Shown: positions 33,717-44,067, counted from the first letter of the stretch. The stretch is DNA of 64,000 bases from Enterococcus phoeniculicola ATCC BAA-412 (GCF_000407505.1 NZ_ASWE01000001.1:1299324-1363323); one strand, 5' to 3'. Translations and numbers: made by a program. Notes: generated by a model from the letters alone, not told the origin.

Positions 33717-35582
33717 ATGAATAACGAAAAAATGTCAAAAGGCGAAATGAACCTTAATGCTCTATTTATTGGGGACAAAGCTGAGAATGGTCAATTATAC
33801 AAGGATTTGTTAATTGATTTGGTAGATGAACATCTTGGATGGCGCCAAAATTACATGCCACAAGATATGCCAGTCATCTCTTCTCAAGAAAAAACATCTG
33901 AAAGCTACAAAAACACTGTGAACCACATGAAGGATGTTTTAAATGAAATTTCTTCTCGTATGCGTACACACTCAGTACCATGGCACACAGCAGGTAGATA
34001 TTGGGGTCATATGAACTCTGAAACGTTAATGCCTTCTCTATTAGCGTACAATTTTGCCATGTTATGGAACGGAAACAACGTTGCCTATGAATCTTCTCCA
34101 GCAACTTCTCAAATGGAAGAAGAAGTAGGTCATGAATTTGCTCACTTAATGAGCTATAAAAATGGATGGGGACATATCGTTGCCGATGGTTCTTTAGCAA
34201 ACTTAGAAGGACTATGGTATGCCCGCAACATTAAATCACTACCATTTGCAATGAAAGAAGTAAAACCTGAATTAGTAGCTGGTAAATCCGATTGGGAATT
34301 ACTAAATATGCCAACAAAAGAAATTATGGACTTATTAGAAAGTGCAGAAGATGACATTGATGAAATCAAAGCTCATTCAGCACGTAGTGGAAAACATTTA
34401 CAAGAAATTGGTAAATGGCTTGTTCCACAAACAAAACATTATTCTTGGTTAAAAGCTGCTGATATCATTGGTATTGGTTTGGATCAAGTAATCCCTGTTC
34501 CTGTTGATCACAACTATCGTATGGATATCAACGAATTAGAAAAAATCGTTCGCGGATTAGCTGCTGAAAAAACACCTATTTTAGGCGTTGTCGGCGTAGT
34601 TGGTTCAACTGAAGAAGGAGCAATCGATAGTATCGATAAAATTATCGCCCTTAGAGATGTATTGATGAAAGATGGTATTTACTACTATGTACACGTGGAT
34701 GCAGCTTACGGTGGTTACGGACGTTCAATCTTCTTAGACGAAGACAATAACTTCATCCCTTATGAAAAATTACAAGAAGTACACAATGAATATGGTGTAT
34801 TTACTGAACAAAAAGAACACATCTCAAGAGATGTTTATAATGCATACAAAGCAATTGAATTAGCAGAATCAGTAACGATTGACCCACATAAAATGGGCTA
34901 TATTCCTTACTCTGCTGGTGGAATTGTTATTCAAGATATCCGTATGCGCGACGTAATCTCATACTTCGCTACTTACGTGTTTGAAAAAGGAGCAGATATC
35001 CCTGCACTACTAGGTGCCTATATTTTAGAAGGTTCAAAAGCTGGTGCAACTGCTGCATCTGTATGGGCTGCTCATCACGTATTACCTTTAAATGTAGCTG
35101 GCTACGGAAAATTAATTGGCGCTTCAATTGAAGGCTCTCATAACTTCTATCATTTCTTGAATGACTTATCATTCAAAGTAGGGGACAAAGAAATTGAAGT
35201 ACACACATTAACTAACCCTGACTTCAACATGGTTGACTACGTATTCAAAGAAAAAGGAAACGATGATTTAGTTGCAATGAACAAATTAAATCACGATGTC
35301 TACGATTATGCTTCATATGTGAAAGGCAATATTTACAACAATGAATTCATTACTTCACATACTGACTTTGCCATTCCAGATTATGGCAACAGCCCACTAC
35401 AATTTGTAAATAACTTAGGATTTAGTGACGCAGAATGGGAACGTGCAGGTAAAGTAACTGTCTTACGTGCCGCTGTAATGACTCCATACATGAATAAAAA
35501 AGAAGAATTCGACGTATACGCTCCGAAAATTAAAGCTGCGTTACAAGAAAAATTAGAACAAATTTACAACGTAAGCAAATAA
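33717..35582 (+). CDS. tdcA: Tyrosine decarboxylase
   Basis: 621 residues, PLP-dependent group II decarboxylase; converts tyrosine to tyramine and CO2, using up a proton in the cell. The near-identity in style to the known enterococcal enzyme is unmistakable: [20 protein letters not shown] (about 87-106), [12 protein letters not shown], and the PLP lysine in [17 protein letters not shown] (about residue 392). Length equals the enterococcal enzyme (620). AAGGAGG precedes ATG. Its neighbours tyrS, tyrP and nhaC complete the conserved island. High tyrosine and low pH are the known inducing conditions for such clusters. Confidence 0.98.
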   Translation: MNNEKMSKGEMNLNALFIGDKAENGQLYKDLLIDLVDEHLGWRQNYMPQDMPVISSQEKTSESYKNTVNHMKDVLNEISSRMRTHSVPWHTAGRYWGHMNSETLMPSLLAYNFAMLWNGNNVAYESSPATSQMEEEVGHEFAHLMSYKNGWGHIVADGSLANLEGLWYARNIKSLPFAMKEVKPELVAGKSDWELLNMPTKEIMDLLESAEDDIDEIKAHSARSGKHLQEIGKWLVPQTKHYSWLKAADIIGIGLDQVIPVPVDHNYRMDINELEKIVRGLAAEKTPILGVVGVVGSTEEGAIDSIDKIIALRDVLMKDGIYYYVHVDAAYGGYGRSIFLDEDNNFIPYEKLQEVHNEYGVFTEQKEHISRDVYNAYKAIELAESVTIDPHKMGYIPYSAGGIVIQDIRMRDVISYFATYVFEKGADIPALLGAYILEGSKAGATAASVWAAHHVLPLNVAGYGKLIGASIEGSHNFYHFLNDLSFKVGDKEIEVHTLTNPDFNMVDYVFKEKGNDDLVAMNKLNHDVYDYASYVKGNIYNNEFITSHTDFAIPDYGNSPLQFVNNLGFSDAEWERAGKVTVLRAAVMTPYMNKKEEFDVYAPKIKAALQEKLEQIYNVSK

Positions 35583-35597
35583 TTTTGTCGAAAATGG

Positions 35598-35785
35598 TAA
35601 GGTCGGGACAGTAGTGTTACGCTCCGAAAAGTAAGAAGGAATTCACAAAAATTGCTCCTCAAATTTTGTGAATTTCAGCTTATTTGCAAAGCCTTCAACT
35701 CTAGCAAGTTCCATGCGTAGAAGTTGTTGAGAGCGAAACGCAGTGGAGATGAGTTGCTACTGTTTCCAACCTTTAGTAAGAGTTT
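35598..35785. repeat. Dispersed intergenic repeat, copy A
   Basis: The ends are inverted: GGTCGGGACAGTAG near 35601-35614 and CTACTGTTTCCAACC near 35758-35772. Inside are AATTCACAAAA/TTTTGTGAATT and a core TTCCATGCGTAGAAGTTG. Related cores occur at 47464-47490 (same strand) and 50840-50885 (opposite strand). No reading frame. The rest of 35583-35915 holds a loose hairpin GGCATGG/CCATGCC (35839-35882) before tyrP. Confidence 0.55.
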
Positions 35786-35915
35786 ACGAGGGCGAGATAT
35801 AACTTAAATAGTTGTCCCACTCTCATATTGGGTAAACGGCATGGTCTTGCCTTTGCTCACAAGTGAACAGCAGGTCCATGCCTCTTTATCTTACATTTGA
35901 TAAGGAGTGTAAAAA

Positions 35916-37334
35916 TTGGATAAAAAACAAGTAAAAAAAATTGAATTAGGTACTTTTATCGGTTTAACAATGGCGCTGTGTGCCACTGTTCGTAGTATTC
36001 CAACCTTGGCTTCTGTTGGCTGGACGTTGATTTCATACACTGTTTTTGCTGTTATTTTTTTCGCTGGTCCAATCGCCCTAATTTCTGGTGAACTATCAAC
36101 AATGCTACCTCAAGAAGGCGGCCCACAGCTTTGGGTAAAAACAGCCTTGGGAAATAAATGGGGGTTTGTTGTTGCATGGTTGCTATGGGTTCAAATGTTC
36201 CCTGGAATGGTTATGGTTGCTTCAACTTTAGGCCCATTGCTAGGAAACACATTTGGAAATGTTGAGCTAGGAAATAACCACTGGTTTGTTTTAGGCTGTA
36301 TCCTTGTTATTTATTGGATCATCACTATCTTGAACTTAAAATTTGATATGGCAAAAGTTGGTGGGAACATCGGCGTTTGGTTAGGTGTTTATATTCCTGT
36401 ATTAGTTATGGTTGTCTTGGGAGTTATTTCATTTTTCAAAGTTGGACTTGTTTCTAATGGCTATCTAGGCGCTTTTTCTTGGTCAAAAGTGATTCCTAAT
36501 TTAGAAAATATGGAATCATTTAAATACTTGGCTGGAATCTCATTTATCTTTGTTGGGATTGAAATGTCTTCTGTTTACATCCCTCGTTTGAAGGATGCAA
36601 CAAAGAACTATACAAAAGGTGTCTTTATTTCTCTAATCGGTTTAGTGTTATTAAATGTCATTAATGCACTATTTGTAGCCGACGTGATTCCAAACGGAAA
36701 AATGGAACTTTCTAACATTACACAGCCAATCTTGATTTACTGCGACATTTTAGGACTACCTTCAATTATCGGAAATATCTTTAGTTTCATGGTATTTTTA
36801 GGGGTGCTTCTACAACTTTCCGCATGGGTAACTGGACCATCAAAAACAATCATCCAAGTTGCACGTGACGGATTATTACCTCCAAAATTTGGATTCCATC
36901 GCGAAAACCAATACGGAGTTTCTCGTAATGTTGTTCTTACACAAACAATTGTTATCTCTTTATTTGCTTTACTTTATGGTGTGATGGATGACGTGAATGC
37001 CGTTTTCTTAACACTTACAAATGCAACAACCATCATTTACAGTATTGTCTACGTCTTAATCGCTGTAGCAATTGTTAAACTACGTAAAGACCAACCAGAT
37101 ACTCTTCGTCCTTATCGAATTGGTAAATCTGGTAATGGGTTAGCTTACTTAGTTTCTGCAATGTTAATTTTTAGTATTATCATTGTCGCATTTGCTACTT
37201 TAGGGACAACCTCTGTAATGGATGCTGTACTCGTTGCTTTGATTGCCGTTGCAATGTTTGTTATTCCATTGATTATTTATCATTTTAAAAATGATGAATG
37301 GTTAATTGACGTAAAAAAAGACATTGATGAATAG
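35916..37334 (+). CDS. tyrP: Tyrosine/tyramine antiporter (APC family)
   Basis: 472 residues, about 12 membrane segments. TTG 35916 is the start, eight bases after AAGGAG. The opening KIELGTFIGLTMALCATVRS and later ISFIFVGIEMSSVYIPRLKD fit the glutamate/GABA antiporter-like subgroup of amino-acid exchangers. It brings in tyrosine and exports tyramine, so with the decarboxylase it yields net proton removal and membrane potential. The assignment follows from the family and from conserved position after tdcA. Confidence 0.93.
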   Translation: MDKKQVKKIELGTFIGLTMALCATVRSIPTLASVGWTLISYTVFAVIFFAGPIALISGELSTMLPQEGGPQLWVKTALGNKWGFVVAWLLWVQMFPGMVMVASTLGPLLGNTFGNVELGNNHWFVLGCILVIYWIITILNLKFDMAKVGGNIGVWLGVYIPVLVMVVLGVISFFKVGLVSNGYLGAFSWSKVIPNLENMESFKYLAGISFIFVGIEMSSVYIPRLKDATKNYTKGVFISLIGLVLLNVINALFVADVIPNGKMELSNITQPILIYCDILGLPSIIGNIFSFMVFLGVLLQLSAWVTGPSKTIIQVARDGLLPPKFGFHRENQYGVSRNVVLTQTIVISLFALLYGVMDDVNAVFLTLTNATTIIYSIVYVLIAVAIVKLRKDQPDTLRPYRIGKSGNGLAYLVSAMLIFSIIIVAFATLGTTSVMDAVLVALIAVAMFVIPLIIYHFKNDEWLIDVKKDIDE

Positions 37335-37386
37335 TGTCAGTCAATTTGATAAGTAACTGATTTTGAACTGTTTCTTTTGAAGTTTT

Positions 37387-37428
37387 AGAAACTGAAGCGA
37401 ATCACTAATTGCTTCAGTTTCTGTTTTG
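37387..37428 (+). terminator. Hairpin between tyrP and nhaC
   Basis: Perfect 12-bp stem AGAAACTGAAGC (37387-37398) with GCTTCAGTTTCT (37411-37422) followed by GTTTTG. A partial terminator is likely, lowering nhaC expression relative to tdcA-tyrP. Confidence 0.65.
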
Positions 37429-37447
37429 TGTAAAGGAGGTTTTTATC

Positions 37448-38827
37448 GTGAAGCCAGTAAAGCCAAAAGTTTCCTTTGCTGAAAGCCTAGGCATTCTGCT
37501 CATTCTTTTAGCAATTTTGGGTTTTTTGATTATTGGTCAAAAATTATCCCCACATATTCCAATATTGTTTGTCTTCATGCTGTTGTTGTTTTATGGAAAA
37601 TGGAAAGGATTTTCTTGGGATGAGATACATGCAGGTATAACAGCCGGCATTACACCAGGAATAGTGCCTATCATTATTTTCTTATTGATAGGGGTTTTGG
37701 TAGCTACATGGATTTTGTCTGGAACGATTCCGACAATCATGGTCTATGGGTTTAAAATTATCTCTGTAAAATTCTTTTTGCCAACCGTTTTTGTTGTCTG
37801 CAGCTTAGTAGGTGTCACTGTTGGAAGCTCGTTTACTACCATTTCTACAATGGGCATCGCCTTTTTAGGTATTGGACATATTCTAGGCTTTAATAATGCC
37901 ATGACTGCTGGGGCAGTTGTTTCAGGAGCCTTCTTGGGAAATAACATTTCTCCTCTCTCAGATACAACTAACTTGGCAGCAGGAATTGGTGAAGTCAATT
38001 TATTTGAGCATATCATGAATATGATGTGGACTGTCATACCTGCATTTGTTCTATCCATTATTGGCTATATATTCCTTGGACACCAATCAGTTTCAGCTGA
38101 CTTAAACACGGTAGATGCCATGGTAAACACCCTCCAAAATGGATTTTGGATCTCTCCAGTAACGTTGATTCCAGTGGGTATTTTATTTCTATTCGCCTGG
38201 AAAAAAGTCCCTGCGATTCCAACCTTACTCGTTGGCTCTACCGCAGCAACTCTGCTAGCTTTTGTTCATAACCCATCATTAAATTTACAAAAAGTTTCTA
38301 GTACTTTAATGAGCGGCTATATCGCCACTACAGGGGATAAAAGTATTGATACACTCTTATCACGTGGCGGAATTGAAAGTATGCTCAGCTCTGCTTCCCT
38401 AATTATCTTAGCTTTAGCATTGGGTGGCTTATTGATTAAATTTGAAATCATTGCTACTTTAATTGATAAAATAAGAGATTATGTTGATAATCCAGCGAAA
38501 CTGGTGGGCTTGACTGCTCTTAGTTCTATTATGGTGAACGTATTAGTTGGGGAGCAATACCTATCAATCATTCTCCCTGGTGAAACCTTTAAATCTTCCT
38601 TTGATCGATTAAAGATTGATAAAAAATATCTCACACGAACGATTGCTGATGCAGGTGCCGCAGTGAATTCCATCATTCCATGGGGTGTCAGCGGAACCTT
38701 CATCATGGGAACCCTAAAAGTGAGTGCACTTGCTTACTTGCCTTATGCATTTTTCCCATTACTATGTCCTATTATTACGATTATTTTAGGCTTACAATTA
38801 AAGCACAAACAAGTGCACCAAAAGTAA
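37448..38827 (+). CDS. nhaC: Na+/H+ antiporter, NhaC family
   Basis: 459 residues from GTG 37448, seven bases after AAAGGAGGT; the longer in-frame start at 37409 overlaps the hairpin stem and is rejected. About 11 membrane segments; conserved GGLLIKFEII-type and LGNNISPLSDTTNLAAGIG (near 178-196), the hallmark of the NhaC group. In enterococcal tyrosine decarboxylase islands this gene is the last member. It should link pH and sodium balance to decarboxylation. Confidence 0.92.
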   Translation: MKPVKPKVSFAESLGILLILLAILGFLIIGQKLSPHIPILFVFMLLLFYGKWKGFSWDEIHAGITAGITPGIVPIIIFLLIGVLVATWILSGTIPTIMVYGFKIISVKFFLPTVFVVCSLVGVTVGSSFTTISTMGIAFLGIGHILGFNNAMTAGAVVSGAFLGNNISPLSDTTNLAAGIGEVNLFEHIMNMMWTVIPAFVLSIIGYIFLGHQSVSADLNTVDAMVNTLQNGFWISPVTLIPVGILFLFAWKKVPAIPTLLVGSTAATLLAFVHNPSLNLQKVSSTLMSGYIATTGDKSIDTLLSRGGIESMLSSASLIILALALGGLLIKFEIIATLIDKIRDYVDNPAKLVGLTALSSIMVNVLVGEQYLSIILPGETFKSSFDRLKIDKKYLTRTIADAGAAVNSIIPWGVSGTFIMGTLKVSALAYLPYAFFPLLCPIITIILGLQLKHKQVHQK

Positions 38828-38968
38828 CTAAATAACCCCCTTAGTTATAAATGATTGGTTGTGTGCCTACAGCTTAAACTGAAGGCTTCGTTAAAGATAC
38901 GCGACTTTTCTTGATTTATTTTTTCTTTTAAATTAATTGAACGAAACACACTTTCCTATAAATAAAGA

Positions 38969-39026
38969 ATCCCTGCACGAAGTAAGAAAAGTTGAGACTT
39001 TCCTTTCAGTGCAGGGATATTTTTAT
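38969..39026 (+). terminator. Terminator after nhaC
   Basis: ATCCCTGCAC (38969-38978) pairs with GTGCAGGGAT (39009-39018), then ATTTTTATT. It ends the tyrosine island. The bases 38828-38968 show no gene. Confidence 0.8.
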
Positions 39027-39148
39027 TAGTCTATTTAATAAATAACCATATGTAACATTTACATTATCAGGTAATCAACAGAAAATATCATCCATATTTC
39101 TTTATAATAAACGTTTTAAGAGAAACTTCAGAACCTGTGTGAGATTTC

Positions 39149-39178
39149 TTTACATAACGATATTTATTGTTTTATAAT
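39149..39178 (+). promoter_or_regulatory. Promoter of the DUF969-DUF979-pcp operon
   Basis: TTTACA (39149-39154), 18-base spacer, TATAAT (39173-39178), 30 bases before the first start codon. Confidence 0.7.
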
Positions 39179-39207
39179 TGAACCATTACTTTAAGGAGAT
39201 GAATAAG

Positions 39208-39894
39208 ATGGAATGGATAAAATTAATCGGAATTCTGATTATTTTAGTTGGATTTATTTTTAAATTTGACACAATTGCAGTAGTTATTATTGCTGCTTTA
39301 GCAACAGCACTCGTTTCGGGAATTTCGATTGCAGACTTCTTCACTATGCTAGGAGAGGCCTTCGTAAATAATCGATTGGTTACTATTTTCTTGCTAACTT
39401 TACCAATGATTGGATTGTCCGAACGATTTGGTTTAAGACAACAAGCAGTCATTCTGATTCAAAAAATAAAAGGACTTACACCAGGGAAATTCTTAACACT
39501 TTATACAGCAATACGAGAAATCGCTGGATTATTTGGGATTCGAATTTCTGGACATCCTCAATTTGTTCGACCAATCGTAAATCCAATGGCTCAAGCGGCT
39601 GCAAAAACAAAATATGGAGAAATTTCTGAAGAGGATGAAGATAAAATCAAGGCGCGAGCAGCTGCAAATGAAAACTACGGAAACTTCTTCGCTCAAAATA
39701 CCTTTGTAGCAGCTTCAGGTGTACTCTTAATTGCAGGTACTTTAAAAGATCTAAACTATGATGTTTCAACAGGAAGCATTGCACGGATGGCATTGCTGGT
39801 AGCTCTCATTGCTTTAGTACTTACAGCCATTTCAAATATGCTGTTTGATCGAAGATTAGCAAAAAAATATGGAAAGAAAGAGGGGGATAAGTAA
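39208..39894 (+). CDS. DUF969 family membrane protein
   Basis: 228 residues, about five membrane segments (LIGILIILVGFIFKF; IAVVIIAALATALVSGI; VTIFLLTLPMIGLSERFGL; near the end MALLVALIALVLTAISNML). It has the conserved FGIRISGHPQFVRPIVNPMA block. ATG 39208 is nine bases after AAGGAG; the earlier ATG 39199 touches the site. It overlaps the DUF979 gene by one base. The DUF969/DUF979 pair behaves as a two-part permease family, and here it sits directly before pcp, so uptake of pyroglutamate or pyroglutamyl peptides is a plausible role. Confidence 0.88.
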   Translation: MEWIKLIGILIILVGFIFKFDTIAVVIIAALATALVSGISIADFFTMLGEAFVNNRLVTIFLLTLPMIGLSERFGLRQQAVILIQKIKGLTPGKFLTLYTAIREIAGLFGIRISGHPQFVRPIVNPMAQAAAKTKYGEISEEDEDKIKARAAANENYGNFFAQNTFVAASGVLLIAGTLKDLNYDVSTGSIARMALLVALIALVLTAISNMLFDRRLAKKYGKKEGDK

Positions 39895-40814
39895 TGGAAA
39901 AATTGATTCCCAATATTCTAGAATTCTTTTACATTTTAATTGGTCTGTTTTCCATTATGACCTCTGTTCGTGCATTTAGAGATACAACAAACAAAGCAAG
40001 AATCGGAACGGGACTTTTCTGGCTGATTCTTGGCGTCATTTTTGCAGCAGGGAATTTCATGCCTTACATGGTTTCAGGAATTCTTTTAGCCGTTATTGGG
40101 GTATTGACACTCTTTAAGCAAGTAAAAATTGGAAAGCTTGCTGAATTAAGTGAGAAAGAAGGAGAGGAGTCAGCAAAACGAATCGGCAGCTGGGTCTTTT
40201 TCCCTTCAGTCTTACTTGCAGCCGTTGCGGTTGGAATGTCTTACACGCCACTTGGTGGACAGGTAGGAATTGGGATTGCATCCATCGTTGCATTGATCGT
40301 CGCAATGATTATTACACGTGCTACACCAAAAACAGCGTTAGATGATACGGATAGAATGTTTCAATCGGTTGGAACTACAGGAATTTTACCTCAGCTTTTA
40401 GCTGCACTGGGTGTGATTTTCAATGCTGCTGGCGTAGGTGATGTAATTTCTGGCGCTATTTCAGGGTTTGTTCCTGAAGGAAATCGTTTAGTGGGTGTCA
40501 TTGCTTATTGTCTAGGCATGATGATTTTCACAATGGTGATGGGAAATGGGTTTGCTGCGTTCACAGTCATCACAGCTGGAATCGGCGTTCCTTTTGTTAT
40601 GGCACAAGGAGGCGACCCAGTAGTTGCCGGAACACTGGCTATGACTGCTGGATTTTGTGGTACACTATTAACACCTATGGCGGCGAATTTTAATGCACTT
40701 CCTGCTGCATTATTGGAAATGAAAGATACAAATGGTGTGATAAAGGCACAAGCACCTATGGCATTTGTGATGATTGCCATTCATATCGTATTAATGTATT
40801 TTTTAGCTTTTTAG
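39894..40814 (+). CDS. DUF979 family membrane protein
   Basis: 306 residues, about nine membrane segments. Conserved blocks include GTGLFWLILGVIFAAGNFMP and MGNGFAAFTVITAGIGVPF, then GFCGTLLTPMAANFNALPAA. It starts at ATG 39894 in the stop of the DUF969 gene (TAATG). It is the partner of that protein, with pcp 32 bases downstream. Transport function is inferred from topology and operon. Confidence 0.88.
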   Translation: MEKLIPNILEFFYILIGLFSIMTSVRAFRDTTNKARIGTGLFWLILGVIFAAGNFMPYMVSGILLAVIGVLTLFKQVKIGKLAELSEKEGEESAKRIGSWVFFPSVLLAAVAVGMSYTPLGGQVGIGIASIVALIVAMIITRATPKTALDDTDRMFQSVGTTGILPQLLAALGVIFNAAGVGDVISGAISGFVPEGNRLVGVIAYCLGMMIFTMVMGNGFAAFTVITAGIGVPFVMAQGGDPVVAGTLAMTAGFCGTLLTPMAANFNALPAALLEMKDTNGVIKAQAPMAFVMIAIHIVLMYFLAF

Positions 40815-40846
40815 ATTTACAATAGGTACGGAAAGGATGAGGATAA

Positions 40847-41494
40847 ATGAAAATTTTAGTTACAGGCTTTGATCCATTTGGAGGAGAATCAACCAATCCT
40901 GCATTAGAAGCAGTGAAAGGTCTACCTGATGTTATTCACGGCGCAGAAATTATTAAATTAGAAATTCCTACCGTTTTTAACAAATCCGCTGAGGTAACAA
41001 AACAAGCGATTTTAGAACATCAACCAGATGTTGTATTGAACATCGGACAAGCAGGTGGACGTTTTACAGTCACACCTGAGCGAGTAGCAATTAACGTAGA
41101 TGATGCGCGGATTGCAGATAATGAAGAAAACCAACCCATTGATTTACCAATCCATGAGGATGGTGCGCCTGCATACTTTACGCAGTTGCCTGTTAAAGCA
41201 ATGGTAAAAGCAATCAAAGAGGCTGGATTGCCAGCAGCTTTATCCAACACTGCCGGAACGTTTGTCTGCAATCACATCATGTATCAAGTACAATATATGA
41301 TTGATAAAGAATTTCCGAAAATGAAAGGCGGCTTCATTCATGTACCATTTATCGCCTCACAAGTAGTCGAAAAACCAGGAAGTCCTTTCATGAGTTTAAC
41401 AGACATCATCACGTCTCTTGAAAAAGCCATCGAAGCAATTGTTGATTTTGATGGAAAAGAAGATATTAAAACAATTGAAGGAACCACTCATTAA
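40847..41494 (+). CDS. pcp: Pyrrolidone-carboxylate peptidase
   Basis: 215 residues, standard length. Removes N-terminal pyroglutamate from peptides in the cytoplasm. The start is typical ([19 protein letters not shown]). The catalytic triad is visible: Glu in [13 protein letters not shown] (about 80), Cys in [13 protein letters not shown] (about 143) and His in GGFIHVPF (about 166). GAAAGGATGAGG precedes ATG. It is last in the operon with the two membrane proteins and is followed by a terminator. Confidence 0.96.
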   Translation: MKILVTGFDPFGGESTNPALEAVKGLPDVIHGAEIIKLEIPTVFNKSAEVTKQAILEHQPDVVLNIGQAGGRFTVTPERVAINVDDARIADNEENQPIDLPIHEDGAPAYFTQLPVKAMVKAIKEAGLPAALSNTAGTFVCNHIMYQVQYMIDKEFPKMKGGFIHVPFIASQVVEKPGSPFMSLTDIITSLEKAIEAIVDFDGKEDIKTIEGTTH

Positions 41495-41548
41495 TTGACT
41501 CTTTTTTAACTCTTCTTGATACTCATGTTGCAAAAGAGTCATCTGTTC

Positions 41549-41618
41549 GAGATTGAGACAGAAGTGACCAGCTTATTTCTCAGAGCTGAACACTTCTGTC
41601 TTGATCTCCTCTTTTTTT
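41549..41618. terminator. Terminator after pcp
   Basis: GAGATTGAGACAGAAGTG (41549-41566) pairs with CACTTCTGTCTTGATCTC (41591-41608, two mismatches), followed by CTCTTTTTTT. The GAGACAGAAGTG type of arm is a familiar enterococcal intergenic hairpin. Bases 41619-41869 carry no gene I can support. A run of eight or nine G lies near 41844. Confidence 0.7.
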
Positions 41619-41869
41619 GAACCTGTAATGCCTTGATACCAACGAATGCATTTGATTTTGACATCAAACAGAAAGCTCAAAAAAAAACATCCTCTAAGAG
41701 AATGTTTTCGCATGAATCGTAAATAGCCCTTTTGACAACAATAAGAAGGAACATCGAAGGCTTTGACTCTAGGTACAACTTCATACAAGTAATCTCGGGA
41801 TGTTTTTCTTTGCGTGAATTAGTCAAACTCATCCCTCACGCAGGGGGGGGTCTTAACTCAAGATGCTTC

Positions 41870-42286
41870 CTAATTTAATTCAATTCGTTTGGCTTCTTTT
41901 TTATGGTTTTCAGATTTTGGCAAAGTTAATTTTAATACCCCGTTCTTGAATTCACCGGTAATTTTTTCTTCGTCTACATTAGGCAAATAAAATGAACGGT
42001 TATAAGACACTAGACTTCTTTCTTTACGAAGATAATTTTTGTCTTCATCTTTTTCTTCTGTGTGCGTTTCATGCTTTGCAGAAATGGTTAACGTATTATC
42101 TGCATACTCCACAACCGTATCTTCCTTATCACACCCTGGCATATCCGCTGTTAACTCATACTCATTTTCCAACTCTTTTAAATCAACCTTAGGAGAGGTA
42201 GAAACACCTAGGAAGTCATTAAACGTTGGACTAAACACATCACTAAAATCTGGAAACATATCACGAATACTTGGAACATTAGCCAT
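41870..42286 (-). CDS. hsp20: Small heat-shock protein (Hsp20/alpha-crystallin)
   Basis: 138 residues. The alpha-crystallin domain (about 35-130) has VDLKELENEYELTADMPGCD, a middle SYNRSFYLPNVDEEKI, and the conserved GVLKLTLPK near the end. It holds unfolding proteins as an ATP-independent chaperone. ATG 42286 follows AAAGGATG. It is monocistronic and converges with pcp. No CIRCE element (the HrcA operator) was seen upstream, so control may be by CtsR or another factor. Bases 42287-42661 hold only its promoter region and nothing else. Confidence 0.93.
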   Translation of the reverse strand: MANVPSIRDMFPDFSDVFSPTFNDFLGVSTSPKVDLKELENEYELTADMPGCDKEDTVVEYADNTLTISAKHETHTEEKDEDKNYLRKERSLVSYNRSFYLPNVDEEKITGEFKNGVLKLTLPKSENHKKEAKRIELN

Positions 42287-42661
42287 AATAAATCATCCTT
42301 TCAAATTAGTTATCGTGTTTCTATAATTCTGTAATAATACTAATCGTAAAAAAATGCAAGCAAAAAGATTTGGGCTAAAAAAATACTATTCACTGGAGAC
42401 ACATTTCCCCTGTTACAGAGAATTAATTCATTTTTTTAATGGAAGAAGGGAAGTATTTTTCATTTATAAGAAAAATTTCTTCTTATTTCATCTCAATTTT
42501 CTTCAATTTATCTACTGAAAAATGAATTTTTCATCGCTGCTTCTCTATGAGAAACTAGAAGATGCTGATTGCACCGAGAACAGGCACAGAAGGGAGAAAA
42601 CAGTCTATGAACAAGTCAGGAATACAGCAATTATTTTTTGTATCCGTATTCAAAAAAATAG

Positions 42662-42708
42662 TTGCAAAACAAAAAAGATGTGCTATAGTTAGAAAATGAA
42701 CCGGTTCA
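42662..42708 (+). promoter_or_regulatory. Promoter and LacI-type operator of the PTS/GH3 operon
   Basis: TTGCAA (42662-42667), 16-base spacer, TATAGT (42684-42689). The perfect 12-base palindrome TGAACCGGTTCA (42697-42708) covers the likely start site. The CG-centred palindrome is typical of LacI-family operators, and a LacI regulator is the last gene of the operon, so autoregulated repression is likely. Confidence 0.75.
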
Positions 42709-42735
42709 ATTTTAGTTAATTAGGAGATGAACACT

Positions 42736-44067
42736 ATGAAATTTGTAGACAAACTGTCAGAAAAATTATTACCTGTTGTTTCAAAAATGAATAGCCAGCG
42801 CCATTTATTAGCCATCAGAGATAGCTTTATTTTCACAATGCCTCTAGTTATGGCTGCATCCGTAATGGTCTTATTAAATGCACTTATTTTTTCAAATGCG
42901 ACCGTCCAAAAAGTGATTGATCTTAGTTTCTTATCTGATTTAGCAATGATTGTAAATAATGGAACGATGAGCATCTTAGCAATCGTTGTCTGTTACAATA
43001 TCGGCTGGAATCTTGCGAATCATTATGTCCGCTCAGGTCAAATTAACGATCCCGCTTTTAATGCTGTCCATGCCGGAATTTTAAGTATTGCAGTCATGTT
43101 TATTCTTATGCCACTGAAAAGTGTCGTGACACTTGCTGATGGAAGTACGGCTGAAACGACAGGGGTCTTTTTACAAAGCTTAACTTCCTCCTCTGGACTT
43201 GCTACTGCAATGTTTGCTTCCTTACTTGGAACAGAATTATTTATTCGATTAGCAAAATTTAAAAAATTGAAAATTAAAATGCCTGACGGTGTACCACCAG
43301 CAGTTGCCACTTCTTTTAATTCACTAGTACCTGAAACGCTAGTCATTCTTACTTTTGCAATTTTTGTCTTTGTTTTAGACAAAACAACGGGTTTGAATTT
43401 CCCAGGCCTGATCGATTTAGTCATTCAAACACCTTTAAAATCATTTGTTTTATCTGTACCAGGAATTTTATTTCTTCAATTTTTCTCAGATTTTCTTTGG
43501 GTATTTGGGATGCACGGATCAAGTATCCTTGCGCCAATTCGTCAAGCGCCTTTATTACAATCAATTCAAGAAAACATGGACGCTTTTTCAGCTGGAAAAG
43601 AAATTCCAAATATCATCACAGAGCCTTTCACAAATGCGTTTGGTTTAATTGGTGGTGGAGGATGTATCTTGCCGTTAGTCATTGCCATTTTATGGGCATC
43701 AAAACGAAAAGAACAACGTCAAATTGCAAAATTTGGCTTAACCACTTCTTTATTTAATATCACAGAACCAATCATGTTTGGTCTTCCTGTAGTGATGAAC
43801 CCAATTTTCATGATTCCATGTGCGATTATTCCATCGATTAACTTGATCATCGCTTATTTTGCAACAAGTACGGGATTAATTGGAAAAACGGTAGCCGCAG
43901 CTCCTTGGATTACACCTCCAGTTATCCAATCTTTTATCGCAACAGGTGGAGATATTATGGCGACAATTTTAACCGTCCTATTAATTATTTTGGATGTTTT
44001 CTTATTCTTACCATTCGTTCTAGCATCAAATAAAGCAACAGATGAAGGAGTGAGCGATTTTGCCTAA
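42736..44067 (+). CDS. PTS EIIC component, lactose/cellobiose family
   Basis: 443 residues from ATG 42736 (nine bases after TTAGGAG; ATG 42727 touches that site). Ten or so membrane segments; the family motif GGGGCILPLVIAILWASKRK and ITEPIMFGLPVVMNPIFMIP (about 340-360), with the conserved Glu-Pro, are intact. It imports and phosphorylates a beta-glucoside-type sugar together with EIIA and EIIB, which are not in this operon and must come from elsewhere. The downstream GH3 enzyme starts within its last codons. Confidence 0.92.
   Translation: MKFVDKLSEKLLPVVSKMNSQRHLLAIRDSFIFTMPLVMAASVMVLLNALIFSNATVQKVIDLSFLSDLAMIVNNGTMSILAIVVCYNIGWNLANHYVRSGQINDPAFNAVHAGILSIAVMFILMPLKSVVTLADGSTAETTGVFLQSLTSSSGLATAMFASLLGTELFIRLAKFKKLKIKMPDGVPPAVATSFNSLVPETLVILTFAIFVFVLDKTTGLNFPGLIDLVIQTPLKSFVLSVPGILFLQFFSDFLWVFGMHGSSILAPIRQAPLLQSIQENMDAFSAGKEIPNIITEPFTNAFGLIGGGGCILPLVIAILWASKRKEQRQIAKFGLTTSLFNITEPIMFGLPVVMNPIFMIPCAIIPSINLIIAYFATSTGLIGKTVAAAPWITPPVIQSFIATGGDIMATILTVLLIILDVFLFLPFVLASNKATDEGVSDFA

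Noticed and set aside
41573-41788. 71-codon minus-strand frame between pcp and hsp20
   Set aside because: It overlaps the pcp terminator and has no ribosome-binding site. It could be an old gene fragment, but nothing recognisable supports it.
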